From Sulfurospirillum oryzae (GTDB taxonomy: Bacteria; Campylobacterota; Campylobacteria; Campylobacterales; Sulfurospirillaceae), in NCBI RefSeq assembly GCF_025770725.1, contig NZ_JANZKZ010000001.1:620001-684000 (forward strand): a stretch of 64,000 nucleotides of DNA, read 5' to 3'. The notes beneath the pieces are model-generated. The model searched no databases. It was not told the origin of the DNA and saw only the letters and a program-made list of their open reading frames with translations. Each line of letters opens with the position of its first letter. Position 1 is the stretch's first letter. A program made the position numbers and the translations under genes. Below, in pieces: positions 43,397 to 52,156 of the stretch.

Positions 43397-45748
43397 TTAT
43401 AGTTTTATATTTTTTCTTACCACGCTCTCAAGGTATTCTGGAGAGTATGGTTTGGTGATGTATTCACTCATGCCTGATTCAACGCCTCTAAGTCTGTCTG
43501 ATTTAGACGTACGTGATGTAACCGCAATCAATGGAAGGTTTTTATACTTAGAGTATTTACGAATCTCACCTGCTAGTGTATAGCCATCCATTCTTGGCAT
43601 CTCAATATCAATGAGTACAGCATCAATGCTATATTCTGATGATTTGAGCATATTAAGCGCTTCTTGTCCATTGCTTGCTTCAAGCACTTTGACGCCTATT
43701 GGTTCCATCGATTTTTTCATGATGTTTCTATCCATCGCGCTGTCATCAACAGCTAAGACAATATAATCACTTGGTGCACTTTTTGTTTTGACAGTTGTTT
43801 CAGCCGTTGCTCGAATATCAACCGTAATGCCTTTTGCAAGGTTCATCAATGCTGCAACATCCACGATTAGTGTTACGCGTCCATCGCCTCGGATCGTTGC
43901 GCCTGCGATGCCTTCAATGCCTTGGAGGTAATCACCAAGAGATTTAATAACGATTTCCTCTTGACCTACCAGTGTATCGACAACCACGCCTAGTTTGGAC
44001 TCAGCAAGACCGATAACAACAACATAAGTATGCTCGCCACCCTCATAGACTTGTTTAACACCAAAGATATCTGAAAGGCGTACAAGTGAAAGCACTTCAT
44101 CACGAAGTCTAAGAACGTTTTTGCCTTCAATCGTATAAATCTCATCGAGAGGAATACGAACCGTCTCTAAAACAGATGCTAAAGGAATCGCATAGTACTC
44201 TTCTTGCGCACCTACTAACAATGCTTGAATGATCGCTAATGTTAGAGGAATTTTGAGTTTAATAACGGTACCATGTCCTACTTCACTGTCAACATCAATA
44301 ATACCGTTGAGTTTTTCAATATTGGTTTTAACAACATCCATTCCAACGCCGCGACCTGAAACATTCGTAACCACTTTTGCGGTAGAGAGTGAAGGTCTAA
44401 AGATAAGTGCAAACGCTTCTTTATCACTCATACCATCGGCTTCACGCTCAGTGATCATACCTTTCTCAATCGCTTTAGAACGAAGAAGATCAGGATCAAG
44501 CCCCTTACCATCATCGGTAATTTCAATAACGATATGATTGCCTTCATTGTAAGCTTTAAGTTGGATTAGACCTGTTTCAGACTTACCTTTAGAGCGTCTT
44601 GTTGCACCATCTTCGATACCATGATCACATGAGTTACGAATAATGTGAACAAGAGGATCACCAATCTCTTCAACGATTGATTTATCAAGCTCTGTCTCTT
44701 CACCCGAAATTTCAAGTTCAATTTGCTTGCCAAGTTCGCGTGAGAGATCTCTAACCATTCTTGGGAACTTGTTAAAGACTTTTGCAATTGGTAGCATTCT
44801 GGTTTTCATAACCGCAATTTGAAGATCGGTTGTAACCAGTGAAATCGATGAAACAACTTGATTAAGCTCTTCTAGGAACTTCTCACCTTCATAACGCTCT
44901 TCAACGTCATCATAGATTTTGAGTAGTCTATTTTTACCTAAAACAAGTTCACCGATCAAGTTCATAAGGTGATCAAGTCGTTTTACTTCAACACGAATGG
45001 TTTGCTCCATCGCACTTGCAGACTCTTTTTTCGCAGGAGCATTGGCACCAGATTCTGCAGAAGCACGTTTTGCAGCTACAGGCTCACTTGCTTTTGGAGA
45101 TTCTTCATCACCTTCACTATCATTATTATCACTTAAACTTTCAAATGATGGCGTAGGAATAGCTGCTGCTTTTGCAGCACCATTGTTTTCTCTACGCTTG
45201 CGATCTTCTTCTTTACGTACTTTTAAAAGTCTCTCAATTTCATCTTCAACTTCTTTGTCGCTCAATTTAGAGTAGTCTGTATTGTCATCCTCTTCGTATG
45301 GAGGTGTTACTGACTCATCCACTTGTTCTTCAACAACGATAGTTGCAGCGGCAGGTTCTCCATTGGAAATGATGTCTAAACGACGACAAATATCGGTAAT
45401 ATCAATACCCACAGAGGTGTCATTACCATGATCACGAATTGCATGAAGCAAACTTTTCATAAGATCAATTGACTCCAAAACAACATCCATAACCTCAGGT
45501 GTTAGTTTTAAATCACCATGGCGTGCTTTATTAAGAACATCTTCCATGTGGTGTGTCAACCCTGTTAGGATGTCAAAATTTAAAAAGGATGACGACCCTT
45601 TGATCGTATGCGCTACCCTAAAAATACTGTTAAGGAGTTCCAAATCATCTGGATTACCCTCTAACTCTACTAAGTTTTGATCAAGTTGTTCAATAAGTTC
45701 GAACGCTTCAACCAAAAAATCTTCTAAAATTTCTTGAATATCTTCCAT
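43397..45748 (-). CDS. cheA: Chemotaxis histidine kinase CheA with C-terminal receiver (CheAY)
   Basis: 783 aa. Domains: HPt 1-105 with H47 (RVAHTIKGSSSF), a charged alanine-rich linker (about 150-245), dimerisation, kinase (HIIRNSCDHGIEDG, ITDDGKGLD, GRGVGMDVVK), CheW-like domain and a receiver (about 660-783) with AVDDSAMDRN, phospho-Asp in LIDIEMPRMDGY and Lys in ITKPYS. The appended receiver is typical of Campylobacterota and may serve as a phosphate sink. Follows cheV by 10 bases. Confidence 0.97.
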   Translation of the reverse strand: MEDIQEILEDFLVEAFELIEQLDQNLVELEGNPDDLELLNSIFRVAHTIKGSSSFLNFDILTGLTHHMEDVLNKARHGDLKLTPEVMDVVLESIDLMKSLLHAIRDHGNDTSVGIDITDICRRLDIISNGEPAAATIVVEEQVDESVTPPYEEDDNTDYSKLSDKEVEDEIERLLKVRKEEDRKRRENNGAAKAAAIPTPSFESLSDNNDSEGDEESPKASEPVAAKRASAESGANAPAKKESASAMEQTIRVEVKRLDHLMNLIGELVLGKNRLLKIYDDVEERYEGEKFLEELNQVVSSISLVTTDLQIAVMKTRMLPIAKVFNKFPRMVRDLSRELGKQIELEISGEETELDKSIVEEIGDPLVHIIRNSCDHGIEDGATRRSKGKSETGLIQLKAYNEGNHIVIEITDDGKGLDPDLLRSKAIEKGMITEREADGMSDKEAFALIFRPSLSTAKVVTNVSGRGVGMDVVKTNIEKLNGIIDVDSEVGHGTVIKLKIPLTLAIIQALLVGAQEEYYAIPLASVLETVRIPLDEIYTIEGKNVLRLRDEVLSLVRLSDIFGVKQVYEGGEHTYVVVIGLAESKLGVVVDTLVGQEEIVIKSLGDYLQGIEGIAGATIRGDGRVTLIVDVAALMNLAKGITVDIRATAETTVKTKSAPSDYIVLAVDDSAMDRNIMKKSMEPIGVKVLEASNGQEALNMLKSSEYSIDAVLIDIEMPRMDGYTLAGEIRKYSKYKNLPLIAVTSRTSKSDRLRGVESGMSEYITKPYSPEYLESVVRKNIKL

Positions 45749-45758
45749 CGTTCTACCC

Positions 45759-46709
45759 CTATTGTGCTGTTTTCACGTGTGCTTTGATGACTTTCGAGAC
45801 TTCTTTGTAAAAAATCGACGCATCAAATTTCGTTAAATAGGCTTCACCGCCCGCCTCTTTGCCTCTAAGCTCGCTAAAATGGTCGCTAATGGAAGAGTTA
45901 AAGACGATCGGAATATTTTTAAACCTAGCATCCTCTTTCACATTAGCCGCAAAGTGAAATCCATCCATTTGAGGCATCTCGACATCGCTGATTATAATTT
46001 TGACTTCATCCGTTAAGCGATCACTGTAAGTCGTGTAAAGCTCATTAAGTCTTTGCAACCCTTCCATGCCATCTTTTGCTTCAACCACGCGCATACCCAT
46101 TTTTTTGAGCGCATCGCTGACAAGCTTTCGTGCTGTCATACTATCATCAAGAATTAATGCTGTGCCATCTACTTTGAGGATTTGATCATCATTAATATCC
46201 ATTTTTGGCTGGTAAATACCAAGGGCTTGAACAACGCTCTCAAGATCCAAGATCAAAAGAACATCGTCATTTTCAATACGTGTCACACCTGTAATCTGGC
46301 TTTTGTCTAAGGATCCCATACCTGCAACAAATGATGCTGGTTCAATATCTTTCCAGCTGATACGACGAATTCGTTTGGCTTCATGTACCACAAAACCAAT
46401 CAAAATATCGCTAAACTCTGTAATGATAATACGAGGTTTAATTGATCCATCGTCTGGTTCTTTAATGTTCATCCATTTGGCAAGATTAACGACAGGAATA
46501 ACGATACCACGAAGATCGAAAATTCCTTCAATATAATCAGGCACGCCTGGAAGTTCTGTAAGGTTAGGAATTTTGATGATTTCACGCACTTTAGCGACGT
46601 TCACACCATAAATTCCCTCATAAACACCGTTCGCTTCCTTTTTAAAAATACGGAAGTCCACCAGCTCCATCTCGTTGGAGCCTACTTTCAAAATACTTTC
46701 TTTAGCCAT
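45759..46709 (-). CDS. cheV: Chemotaxis protein CheV
   Basis: 316 aa: CheW-like domain (about 15-170) fused to a receiver (about 185-316) with LILDDSMTARK, ISDVEMPQMDG and YLTKFD. CheV is a second coupling protein whose phosphorylation tunes receptor arrays. It overlaps the LpxH-like gene by 8 bases. Order cheV-cheA-cheW is as in C. jejuni by my recollection. Confidence 0.96.
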   Translation of the reverse strand: MAKESILKVGSNEMELVDFRIFKKEANGVYEGIYGVNVAKVREIIKIPNLTELPGVPDYIEGIFDLRGIVIPVVNLAKWMNIKEPDDGSIKPRIIITEFSDILIGFVVHEAKRIRRISWKDIEPASFVAGMGSLDKSQITGVTRIENDDVLLILDLESVVQALGIYQPKMDINDDQILKVDGTALILDDSMTARKLVSDALKKMGMRVVEAKDGMEGLQRLNELYTTYSDRLTDEVKIIISDVEMPQMDGFHFAANVKEDARFKNIPIVFNSSISDHFSELRGKEAGGEAYLTKFDASIFYKEVSKVIKAHVKTAQ

Positions 46710-47436
46710 TGCAGCCCCTTAGTTGCTTTTGCGCAAATTCTGTCTCTGTGGAAAATTGTACACTAAAGTAGCTTTGATTGCACGCAAAAGATGAAAAATT
46801 TATATAATGCACTCCAGAGCCCATAAATTCGACATTTTGATGATAATGCCCCTCTGCAATCACATCGACTTTTGGGTACAAAGAGAGCTTCTGTTGTATT
46901 TGCGTTGTAAAATTCTCAATTCGCTTGCATAACATTTTTTTGCGCTGGTCATTTTGAATCTTTTTTGAGATAGCCCCATGAAGCAATTCGTCCAATCCAT
47001 TAAGGAGCTTTAAAACACCTTGATTACGAATAATCTTCGTATAACACCGATGGATAAGACTTCCATATTTATCGCCATGCAACAAAAGACAGCTTTTTCC
47101 ACTGGGAAGTTTACATGTAAGCGGTTGCTCTTCAATGGGAATGACCTTTACATGTAAAAAGAGTTTCGAGAGATTAAAGTCGTGGTTGCCCTCAAAATAG
47201 TACACTTCGCACGTTTGTCCAATCTCTTCAATGAGATCAATATAACGTTTATATTGCTTAACACCATGCGCAACATTGCCAACCAAAAGGTCGAACATAT
47301 CACCCATTAAAAAGAGTTGTGGCGGAGGATTTTGTTTTACATGTAAAAGGAAATCAAAAAAGAAAGAGCGCTCGGCTGAGTCATGGGCATCAGCGATAAA
47401 AAGCGCTCCTTCTTGGATAATCAGTTTAGGGGACAT
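46702..47436 (-). CDS. Metallophosphoesterase, LpxH-like (candidate UDP-2,3-diacylglucosamine diphosphatase)
   Basis: 244 aa from the ATG at 47436, inside the argC 3' end. Calcineurin-type metal motifs: ADAHD, GDMFD, EGNHD, LLHGDKYG and EGHYHQN, in the LpxH order. LpxH cleaves UDP-diacylglucosamine to lipid X before LpxB. Divergence leaves the substrate uncertain, but proximity to lpxB supports the idea. Three iterated palindromes lie within 236 bases (47111, 47148, 47337), read as LTCK, LHVK and LHVK. Confidence 0.75.
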   Translation of the reverse strand: MSPKLIIQEGALFIADAHDSAERSFFFDFLLHVKQNPPPQLFLMGDMFDLLVGNVAHGVKQYKRYIDLIEEIGQTCEVYYFEGNHDFNLSKLFLHVKVIPIEEQPLTCKLPSGKSCLLLHGDKYGSLIHRCYTKIIRNQGVLKLLNGLDELLHGAISKKIQNDQRKKMLCKRIENFTTQIQQKLSLYPKVDVIAEGHYHQNVEFMGSGVHYINFSSFACNQSYFSVQFSTETEFAQKQLRGCNG

Positions 47437-48439
47437 AGGCAATAATAGGAATTCCAGCAGGCTCTTCAAAACCGCACATCAAATTGGCATTCACCACTGC
47501 TTGGGCTGATGCGCCACGTAAAAGATTATCGATGCTTGAAGAGACAAAAAGAGACTTTCCTTTTTGGCTCACGAAAATATCGCAAAAATTTGTTCCTGCC
47601 GTTGACTTGATGTCAACAGGCACTTCACGAATACGCACAAAACGCTCGTTTTTATAAAAGGATTGAAGAACAGCTTTTGCATCAATGACTTCATTGGTTT
47701 GCAAATAAGAGCTCACCAACATACCACGACTTACAGGAAGAAGGTGTGGTACAAAGTTAACCTCAAAAGGATGCCCACTCACAAGTCTTAGTTTTTCGGC
47801 AATCTCCGGTTCATGACGATGTTTGAGCGGATTGTAGGCAAAAATATTTTCATTGATAGTGACAAAATGTGCTGTTTGTGTTGGCTTTTTACCCGCACCC
47901 GACACACCACTTTTTGCATCGATGAAGATAGGCGCTTCTTTATTTAAGTAACTCAAAAATGGCAAAATGCCCAAAATCGAAGCGGTTGGATAACATCCTG
48001 GATTGGCAATCAAATTGGCTTGTTTAATTTTTTCACGATTAATCTCAGGAAGCCCATAAACAGCCTCTTTTAAATTCTCTTTATCTTCATGCTCACAGTA
48101 ATGTTTTTCATACGCTTCAAGCTCTAAGCGATAATCAGCAGAGAGGTCAACCACCTTTACATGTAAAGCTAAAAGCTCTTTGGCAAAACCCATTGCCGCC
48201 TTATGTGGAAGTGCTAAAAAAGCAAGCTTTGCATGTTTTGCCACGGCGGAAGCATCTGCTTTTAAAACCTCTTGCTCAAAAACACTCTCTAAGCTTGGGT
48301 GCAATTCAGAAGCTTTGATTCCACCTTCGGTTGTCGCAATATACGTAATATTAAAATGCGGATGATTGATTAAAATTTTTATCAGTTCTAATCCAGTATA
48401 ACCGCTTGCGCCAATGATGGCTACATCTATTTTTGACAT
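47426..48439 (-). CDS. argC: N-acetyl-gamma-glutamyl-phosphate reductase
   Basis: 337 aa. GASGYTGLELIK at the NADP site, ANPGCYPTASILG with the catalytic Cys near 146 and GAGKKPT. Reduces N-acetylglutamyl phosphate in arginine synthesis. It follows greA by 2 bases. The TTTACATGTAAA at 48156-48167 encodes LALHVKVVDLSADYRL in the first domain. Confidence 0.95.
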   Translation of the reverse strand: MSKIDVAIIGASGYTGLELIKILINHPHFNITYIATTEGGIKASELHPSLESVFEQEVLKADASAVAKHAKLAFLALPHKAAMGFAKELLALHVKVVDLSADYRLELEAYEKHYCEHEDKENLKEAVYGLPEINREKIKQANLIANPGCYPTASILGILPFLSYLNKEAPIFIDAKSGVSGAGKKPTQTAHFVTINENIFAYNPLKHRHEPEIAEKLRLVSGHPFEVNFVPHLLPVSRGMLVSSYLQTNEVIDAKAVLQSFYKNERFVRIREVPVDIKSTAGTNFCDIFVSQKGKSLFVSSSIDNLLRGASAQAVVNANLMCGFEEPAGIPIIAYVP

Positions 48440-48441
48440 TT

Positions 48442-48939
48442 TTATTCCTCGAAATTGATCTCATGGTATGCGATCTCTAGTATCTCATACGCTTGTGAGC
48501 CTGATGGAAGTTTGATAGTTACTTCTTCACCTTCTCCGTGCCCCATCAACTGCTTCGCAAGGGGCGAATAATAAGAGATAAGCCCACGATCAGGATTGCT
48601 CTCGGTACTACCTACAATCGTATAGGTCACCTCTTCGTTCGTCTCTAAATTCTCTAACATAATGGTTGAGCCAAAACGCACTTTATCATGCTCATAAGAG
48701 CTTGGATCAATCACATGTGAACGCGACACAAGATCGCTCAGTTCGCCAATACGTCCATCAATAAAGGCTAAACGCTCTTTAGCCGCATGGTATTCTGCAT
48801 TTTCTTTTAAATCACCATGGCTTCTTGCAATATCAAGTTCAATGACTGTCTCAGGTCGTTGTCTTTTTTTAAGATCGCTTAGTTCATGTGTTAATTTTTT
48901 GTAACCATATTCGGTCATAGGTTCTTTTTGATTGCTCAT
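48442..48939 (-). CDS. greA: Transcription elongation factor GreA
   Basis: 165 aa. Coiled coil about 10-75 (EYGYKKLTHELSDLKKRQRPE, SHGDLKENAEYHAAKERLAF) and the C-terminal domain with YYSPLAKQLMGHGEGEEVTI. It rescues backtracked RNA polymerase. GGAGATAACC precedes the ATG. First gene of greA-argC-lpxH-like-cheV-cheA-cheW. Confidence 0.97.
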   Translation of the reverse strand: MSNQKEPMTEYGYKKLTHELSDLKKRQRPETVIELDIARSHGDLKENAEYHAAKERLAFIDGRIGELSDLVSRSHVIDPSSYEHDKVRFGSTIMLENLETNEEVTYTIVGSTESNPDRGLISYYSPLAKQLMGHGEGEEVTIKLPSGSQAYEILEIAYHEINFEE

Positions 48940-49037
48940 GGTTATCTCCTTATGTATATTTCATAACGGCTTTTAGGCAAAGCCAAAAAACCTACGTTGG
49001 TCACTGTGGCACTAAAGCTTGCCTCTTTTGAGGCAGA

Positions 49038-49062
49038 AAGTTCTTACAATTAGTAAGAACTT
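49038..49062. terminator. Hairpin after lpxB
   Basis: 10-base perfect arms AAGTTCTTAC and GTAAGAACTT, loop AATTA, 3 bases past the lpxB stop on the minus strand. A second small hairpin (TGCCTC-TTTT-GAGGCA, 49020-49035) follows. The rest of 48940-49065 should hold the greA promoter. Confidence 0.7.
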
Positions 49063-49065
49063 CAA

Positions 49066-50097
49066 TTATACCGTCATTATGCTTATCATTGCCTCTTGGC
49101 TACCGTGTCCTAGCAAAGAACGAAGCTTTTTTGCATGGTTGAAAAAGGCTTCTTTATCCATGGTTTCATACGCTTGAAGCAAATTATCAACCGTTACTTT
49201 TTCTTGCAAAAACTCTTGGTGCAAAGGCTCCATTTTTTCAAAATCAAAAAGAAGATTGGCAAGACCTACATGTTTGAGTTTGACAAACTGCTGTGCAATC
49301 CAATAATCAAATGCTTTAGCCTTATACGCCAGCACAAAAGGCACACCCACAAGTGCTGCCTCAAGTGTCGCAGTACCTGAACAGACAAAGGCAAATTCAC
49401 TTTTTTCAAATGCTTCGTAGGTGTTACGACAAATTTTAAAGTCATGTATATCGCCATAAATCTCTGCAATTTCACGATAACTAAAATGAGGAGGAATCAC
49501 CAAAAGCTTTTCTTTGCCTTCTATTTTAGAAGCGACCTCTTTGTAAATGGGGAAAAGACTGCGTATTTCACTTTTGCGACTCCCTGGTAAAAAGGCTATC
49601 ACGCCCGTTTCGTCGGCTCTGAGTTTAAACAGTGGAATCTCATCTAAAAGCGGATGCCCCACGTATGTTGCTTTGGTGTAAAAGTTTTGCTCAAATGGCA
49701 AAATAGACGCTAGCACATCACAATATTTTTCAACAACAGCCACCCGCTTAGGTTTCCACGCCCACACTTGAGGCAAAATATAGTAGATAATTTCGACATT
49801 CGGATTGATCGTCTTAATCGCTTTTGCCAAAGGGATATTGAACGCAGGCGAATCGATGAGCAAGACTTTGTCTACAAAAAAACTCATACGCGCCATCGTC
49901 TTGATCGCTTTTTTGGCTTTGCGAATTTTAGGCAAAGCATCTAAAAATCCCATAATCGAAAAAGCTTTGCTTGGTAGTAACGGCTTCCCAAAACGCTCAT
50001 CAAAAATACCATACATCTCACACTGCTCTAAGGCGTTTAAAATAGGCTCTAAGTGTAAATTTGCTGATGGTTCTAGGGCGGAAACAAGTAATTTCAA
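49066..50097 (-). CDS. lpxB: Lipid A disaccharide synthase
   Basis: 343 aa from a TTG at 50097, giving MKLLVSALEPSANLHL, the normal LpxB start; AAAAGG lies eight bases upstream. A longer frame to 50139 adds residues that belong to a repeat-like leader. Further: IDSPAFNIPLAK, YYILPQVWAWKPKR, VGHPLLDE, FLPGSRKSEI and SGTATLEAALVGVPFVLAYK. Joins lipid X and UDP-diacylglucosamine. A hairpin terminator follows. Confidence 0.93.
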   Translation of the reverse strand: MKLLVSALEPSANLHLEPILNALEQCEMYGIFDERFGKPLLPSKAFSIMGFLDALPKIRKAKKAIKTMARMSFFVDKVLLIDSPAFNIPLAKAIKTINPNVEIIYYILPQVWAWKPKRVAVVEKYCDVLASILPFEQNFYTKATYVGHPLLDEIPLFKLRADETGVIAFLPGSRKSEIRSLFPIYKEVASKIEGKEKLLVIPPHFSYREIAEIYGDIHDFKICRNTYEAFEKSEFAFVCSGTATLEAALVGVPFVLAYKAKAFDYWIAQQFVKLKHVGLANLLFDFEKMEPLHQEFLQEKVTVDNLLQAYETMDKEAFFNHAKKLRSLLGHGSQEAMISIMTV

Positions 50098-50153
50098 AAT
50101 TGTACCTTTTAAACTTTCTTCAAAACGAAGTCTATACAAAAATCTCTTAAAAA

Positions 50154-50319
50154 TAGACTTTCTTTATAGCCCTTGAAAAGATAAAGAGTTTGTTTAGAGT
50201 GCGTTAATTTTTGAAACTAAAAATTGAGTCATAGCCGAAGCTATGGCGATATTTTTAGTTTTAAAAAGTGATGTGCTATAAGCGATACTCTGTTTTCAAG
50301 GGGTTATAAAAGAAGTCTA
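50154..50319. repeat. 166-bp imperfect palindrome upstream of surE (possible mobile repeat or structured RNA)
   Basis: The outer arms (50154-50179 and 50293-50319) match as inverted repeats with only a few differences (TAGACTT and CCCTTGAAAA blocks). Similarity continues inward through AGAGT/ACTCT to AAACTAAAAAT and ATTTTTAGTTT, ending in CATAGC-CGAA-GCTATG. The entire element folds on itself as one long hairpin. AAGTCTAT also occurs at 50128-50135, pairing with 50153-50160. It lies between divergent lpxB and surE. Confidence 0.75.
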
Positions 50320-50336
50320 ACATAAGCCTCTTTCGT

Positions 50337-50342
50337 TATAAT
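50337..50342 (+). promoter_or_regulatory. Putative -10 box for surE
   Basis: TATAAT 24 bases before the surE ATG and immediately beyond the long palindrome. Confidence 0.55.
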
Positions 50343-50365
50343 GTAAATAAAAAATAGGTATTTCA

Positions 50366-51151
50366 ATGAAACGTATTTTAATTACCAATGATGACGGCTT
50401 TGAAAGTGCAGGACTTCACGCCCTTGCACGCGCACTTCGTCCTTTGGGGCAAGTAACCATCGTAGCACCTACTTCTGAGAAATCCGCATGTGGACATTCG
50501 CTTACCCTTACACGGCCACTTCGCTTTGTTGCCATTGAAGACGATTTTTTCAAACTCGATGATGGCACGCCCACAGACTGCATCTATCTCTCGCTCAACG
50601 CTCTTTTTGAGGGTGATAGTAAACCTGATTTAGTGGTGAGCGGCATCAATAAAGGCTCAAATTTAGGTGAAGACATCACCTACAGTGGCACAGCGAGTGC
50701 TGCGATGGAAGCGGCCATTCACGGTGTTCCTGCCATCGCTATCTCCCAAGTCTATACGGGTGGGGTTCAAAACATTGAATTAACCCATGGCTATGATTTG
50801 GCGGAAAAAACTGTGTATGATCTTGCCAAACGTATTTTAGAAGGTACTTTCCCCCTTGGCGAGCGTCGCTTTTTAAATGTCAACATTCCTCCACTTAGCC
50901 CTGATGAGTGCAAAGGCTACAAAATCACCCGTGCAGGCTACCGAATGTATGGCAATGACGCGCATTTGCATCGCAACCCAAGAGGTGAAGAGTACTACTG
51001 GCTCGGCGTTCACACGCTCGAGTGGAGAAAAAGTGAAAAAGCAGACTGTGACCTAAGCGCCATCGATGAAGGCTACATCTCCATTACGCCTATAAAACTC
51101 GACATGACTGCACACGATGAACTTGAAAATTTAAAACAATGGATACAATAA
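50366..51151 (+). CDS. surE: 5'/3'-nucleotidase SurE
   Basis: 261 aa. ILITNDDGFES (metal Asp pair D9-D10), APTSEKSACGHSLTL, DGTPTDCIYL and SGINKGSNLGEDITYSGTASAAMEA are SurE motifs. Hydrolyses nucleoside monophosphates and short polyphosphate, linked to stationary-phase survival. Its stop overlaps the next ATG as TAATG. Confidence 0.96.
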   Translation: MKRILITNDDGFESAGLHALARALRPLGQVTIVAPTSEKSACGHSLTLTRPLRFVAIEDDFFKLDDGTPTDCIYLSLNALFEGDSKPDLVVSGINKGSNLGEDITYSGTASAAMEAAIHGVPAIAISQVYTGGVQNIELTHGYDLAEKTVYDLAKRILEGTFPLGERRFLNVNIPPLSPDECKGYKITRAGYRMYGNDAHLHRNPRGEEYYWLGVHTLEWRKSEKADCDLSAIDEGYISITPIKLDMTAHDELENLKQWIQ

Positions 51152-51795
51152 TGGAAGATCGTTATTCACGTGTTAGACGCGTTTTTGGTGAAGACTTTGA
51201 AAAACTACAACGTGCCAAAGTCCTTCTTTTAGGCATTGGCGGTGTCGGAAGTCCTTGTTTGGATGCCATGTATCGTACAGGAATTAGTGACATTACCATC
51301 GTCGATTTTGACCGCTATGACGTAACCAACCAAAACAGACAACTAGGAAGCGAAGCTGTGGGAGAAGTGAAGGTCTTACACATGGCAAGCCTCTATAAAG
51401 GCGTCACGCCTATTGAGGCAAAAGTAACCCCTGAATGGGTCGAGAACTTTGACTTCGAGCCTTATGACATCGTCATTGACGCCATTGATGATATGGAAGC
51501 CAAAATCGCCGTAGCGCACAAAGCCCATACTAAACTTCTAAGTTCCGCAGGTGGGGCAAAAAAAATCGACCCTACCAAAATTCATTATGCCCCTATTTGG
51601 GACACGTATGGCGATATGCTCGCTAAAAGCTTTCGAGAAGGACTTAAAAAAAGTGGCTTTCAAGGCACATTTTTAACCGTCTTTTCCGATGAAAAACCTA
51701 TTTGTAAAGAGATGGGAAGTTTGATGTGTGTGACAGCTTCGTTTGGTTTAACGCTTGCTTCATTGGCAATTCGGAAGATTACGGGGAAGATGTAG
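51151..51795 (+). CDS. ThiF/HesA-family E1-like adenylating enzyme (TcdA-like)
   Basis: 214 aa from the ATG overlapping the surE stop; an in-frame ATG four codons upstream is also possible. Rossmann ATP site LLLGIGGVGSPCLDAMYRTG, IVDFDRYDVTNQNRQL and DAIDDMEAK. Most like TcdA, which cyclises threonylcarbamoyladenosine in tRNA, since it lacks the MoeB/ThiF zinc cysteines at expected spacing. Function inferred from family only. A strong hairpin terminator follows. Confidence 0.8.
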   Translation: MEDRYSRVRRVFGEDFEKLQRAKVLLLGIGGVGSPCLDAMYRTGISDITIVDFDRYDVTNQNRQLGSEAVGEVKVLHMASLYKGVTPIEAKVTPEWVENFDFEPYDIVIDAIDDMEAKIAVAHKAHTKLLSSAGGAKKIDPTKIHYAPIWDTYGDMLAKSFREGLKKSGFQGTFLTVFSDEKPICKEMGSLMCVTASFGLTLASLAIRKITGKM

Positions 51796-51811
51796 GCTTA
51801 GATCTAAAAAC

Positions 51812-51844
51812 AGAAGGATCATCTTTTTTTAAAATGATCCTTCT
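51812..51844 (+). terminator. Hairpin terminator after the surE operon
   Basis: 11-base perfect arms AGAAGGATCAT and ATGATCCTTCT around the loop CTTTTTTTAAA, 17 bases past the ThiF-like stop. Confidence 0.8.
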
Positions 51845-51874
51845 CAAAAATCAATTATTAAATAAAGGCAAATA

Positions 51875-52066
51875 TTGAAAGTAGATTTTAATTCAATAGT
51901 AAACTCACTAAAAGAAAAACCATCAACTCTCATTTTAATTGTGACAATAATTTGTTTCTTTTTGCTTGCATTAAAATATGAAAATTTGGCAACTTCCTTT
52001 TCAACATTTGCATTTATTATACTAGGCTATTTTGGTCTAAATATAATCCGTGAATTTAAAAATTAA
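51875..52066 (+). CDS. Small hypothetical membrane protein
   Basis: 63 aa from a TTG at 51875, with AAAGG seven bases upstream. Two hydrophobic segments (about 18-33 and 40-58) separated by a short polar loop (KYENLAT), with a charged amphipathic N-terminus and basic end. No family recognised. It stands alone behind a terminator. It could be spurious, but ribosome site, membrane pattern and codon use resemble a real gene. Confidence 0.5.
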   Translation: MKVDFNSIVNSLKEKPSTLILIVTIICFFLLALKYENLATSFSTFAFIILGYFGLNIIREFKN

Positions 52067-52156
52067 TTCACAATCAAAGAGTTTGGAGACTTTATGCAAG
52101 CTAAACTTTTAATTTTTTACCCCATTTTATCTTTACATGTAAAAATAAAAACTTGT

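Noticed and set aside
48715-48726. ATCACATGTGAA in greA as another copy of the palindrome
   Set aside because: Core is CACATGTG rather than TACATGTA; counted as chance similarity.
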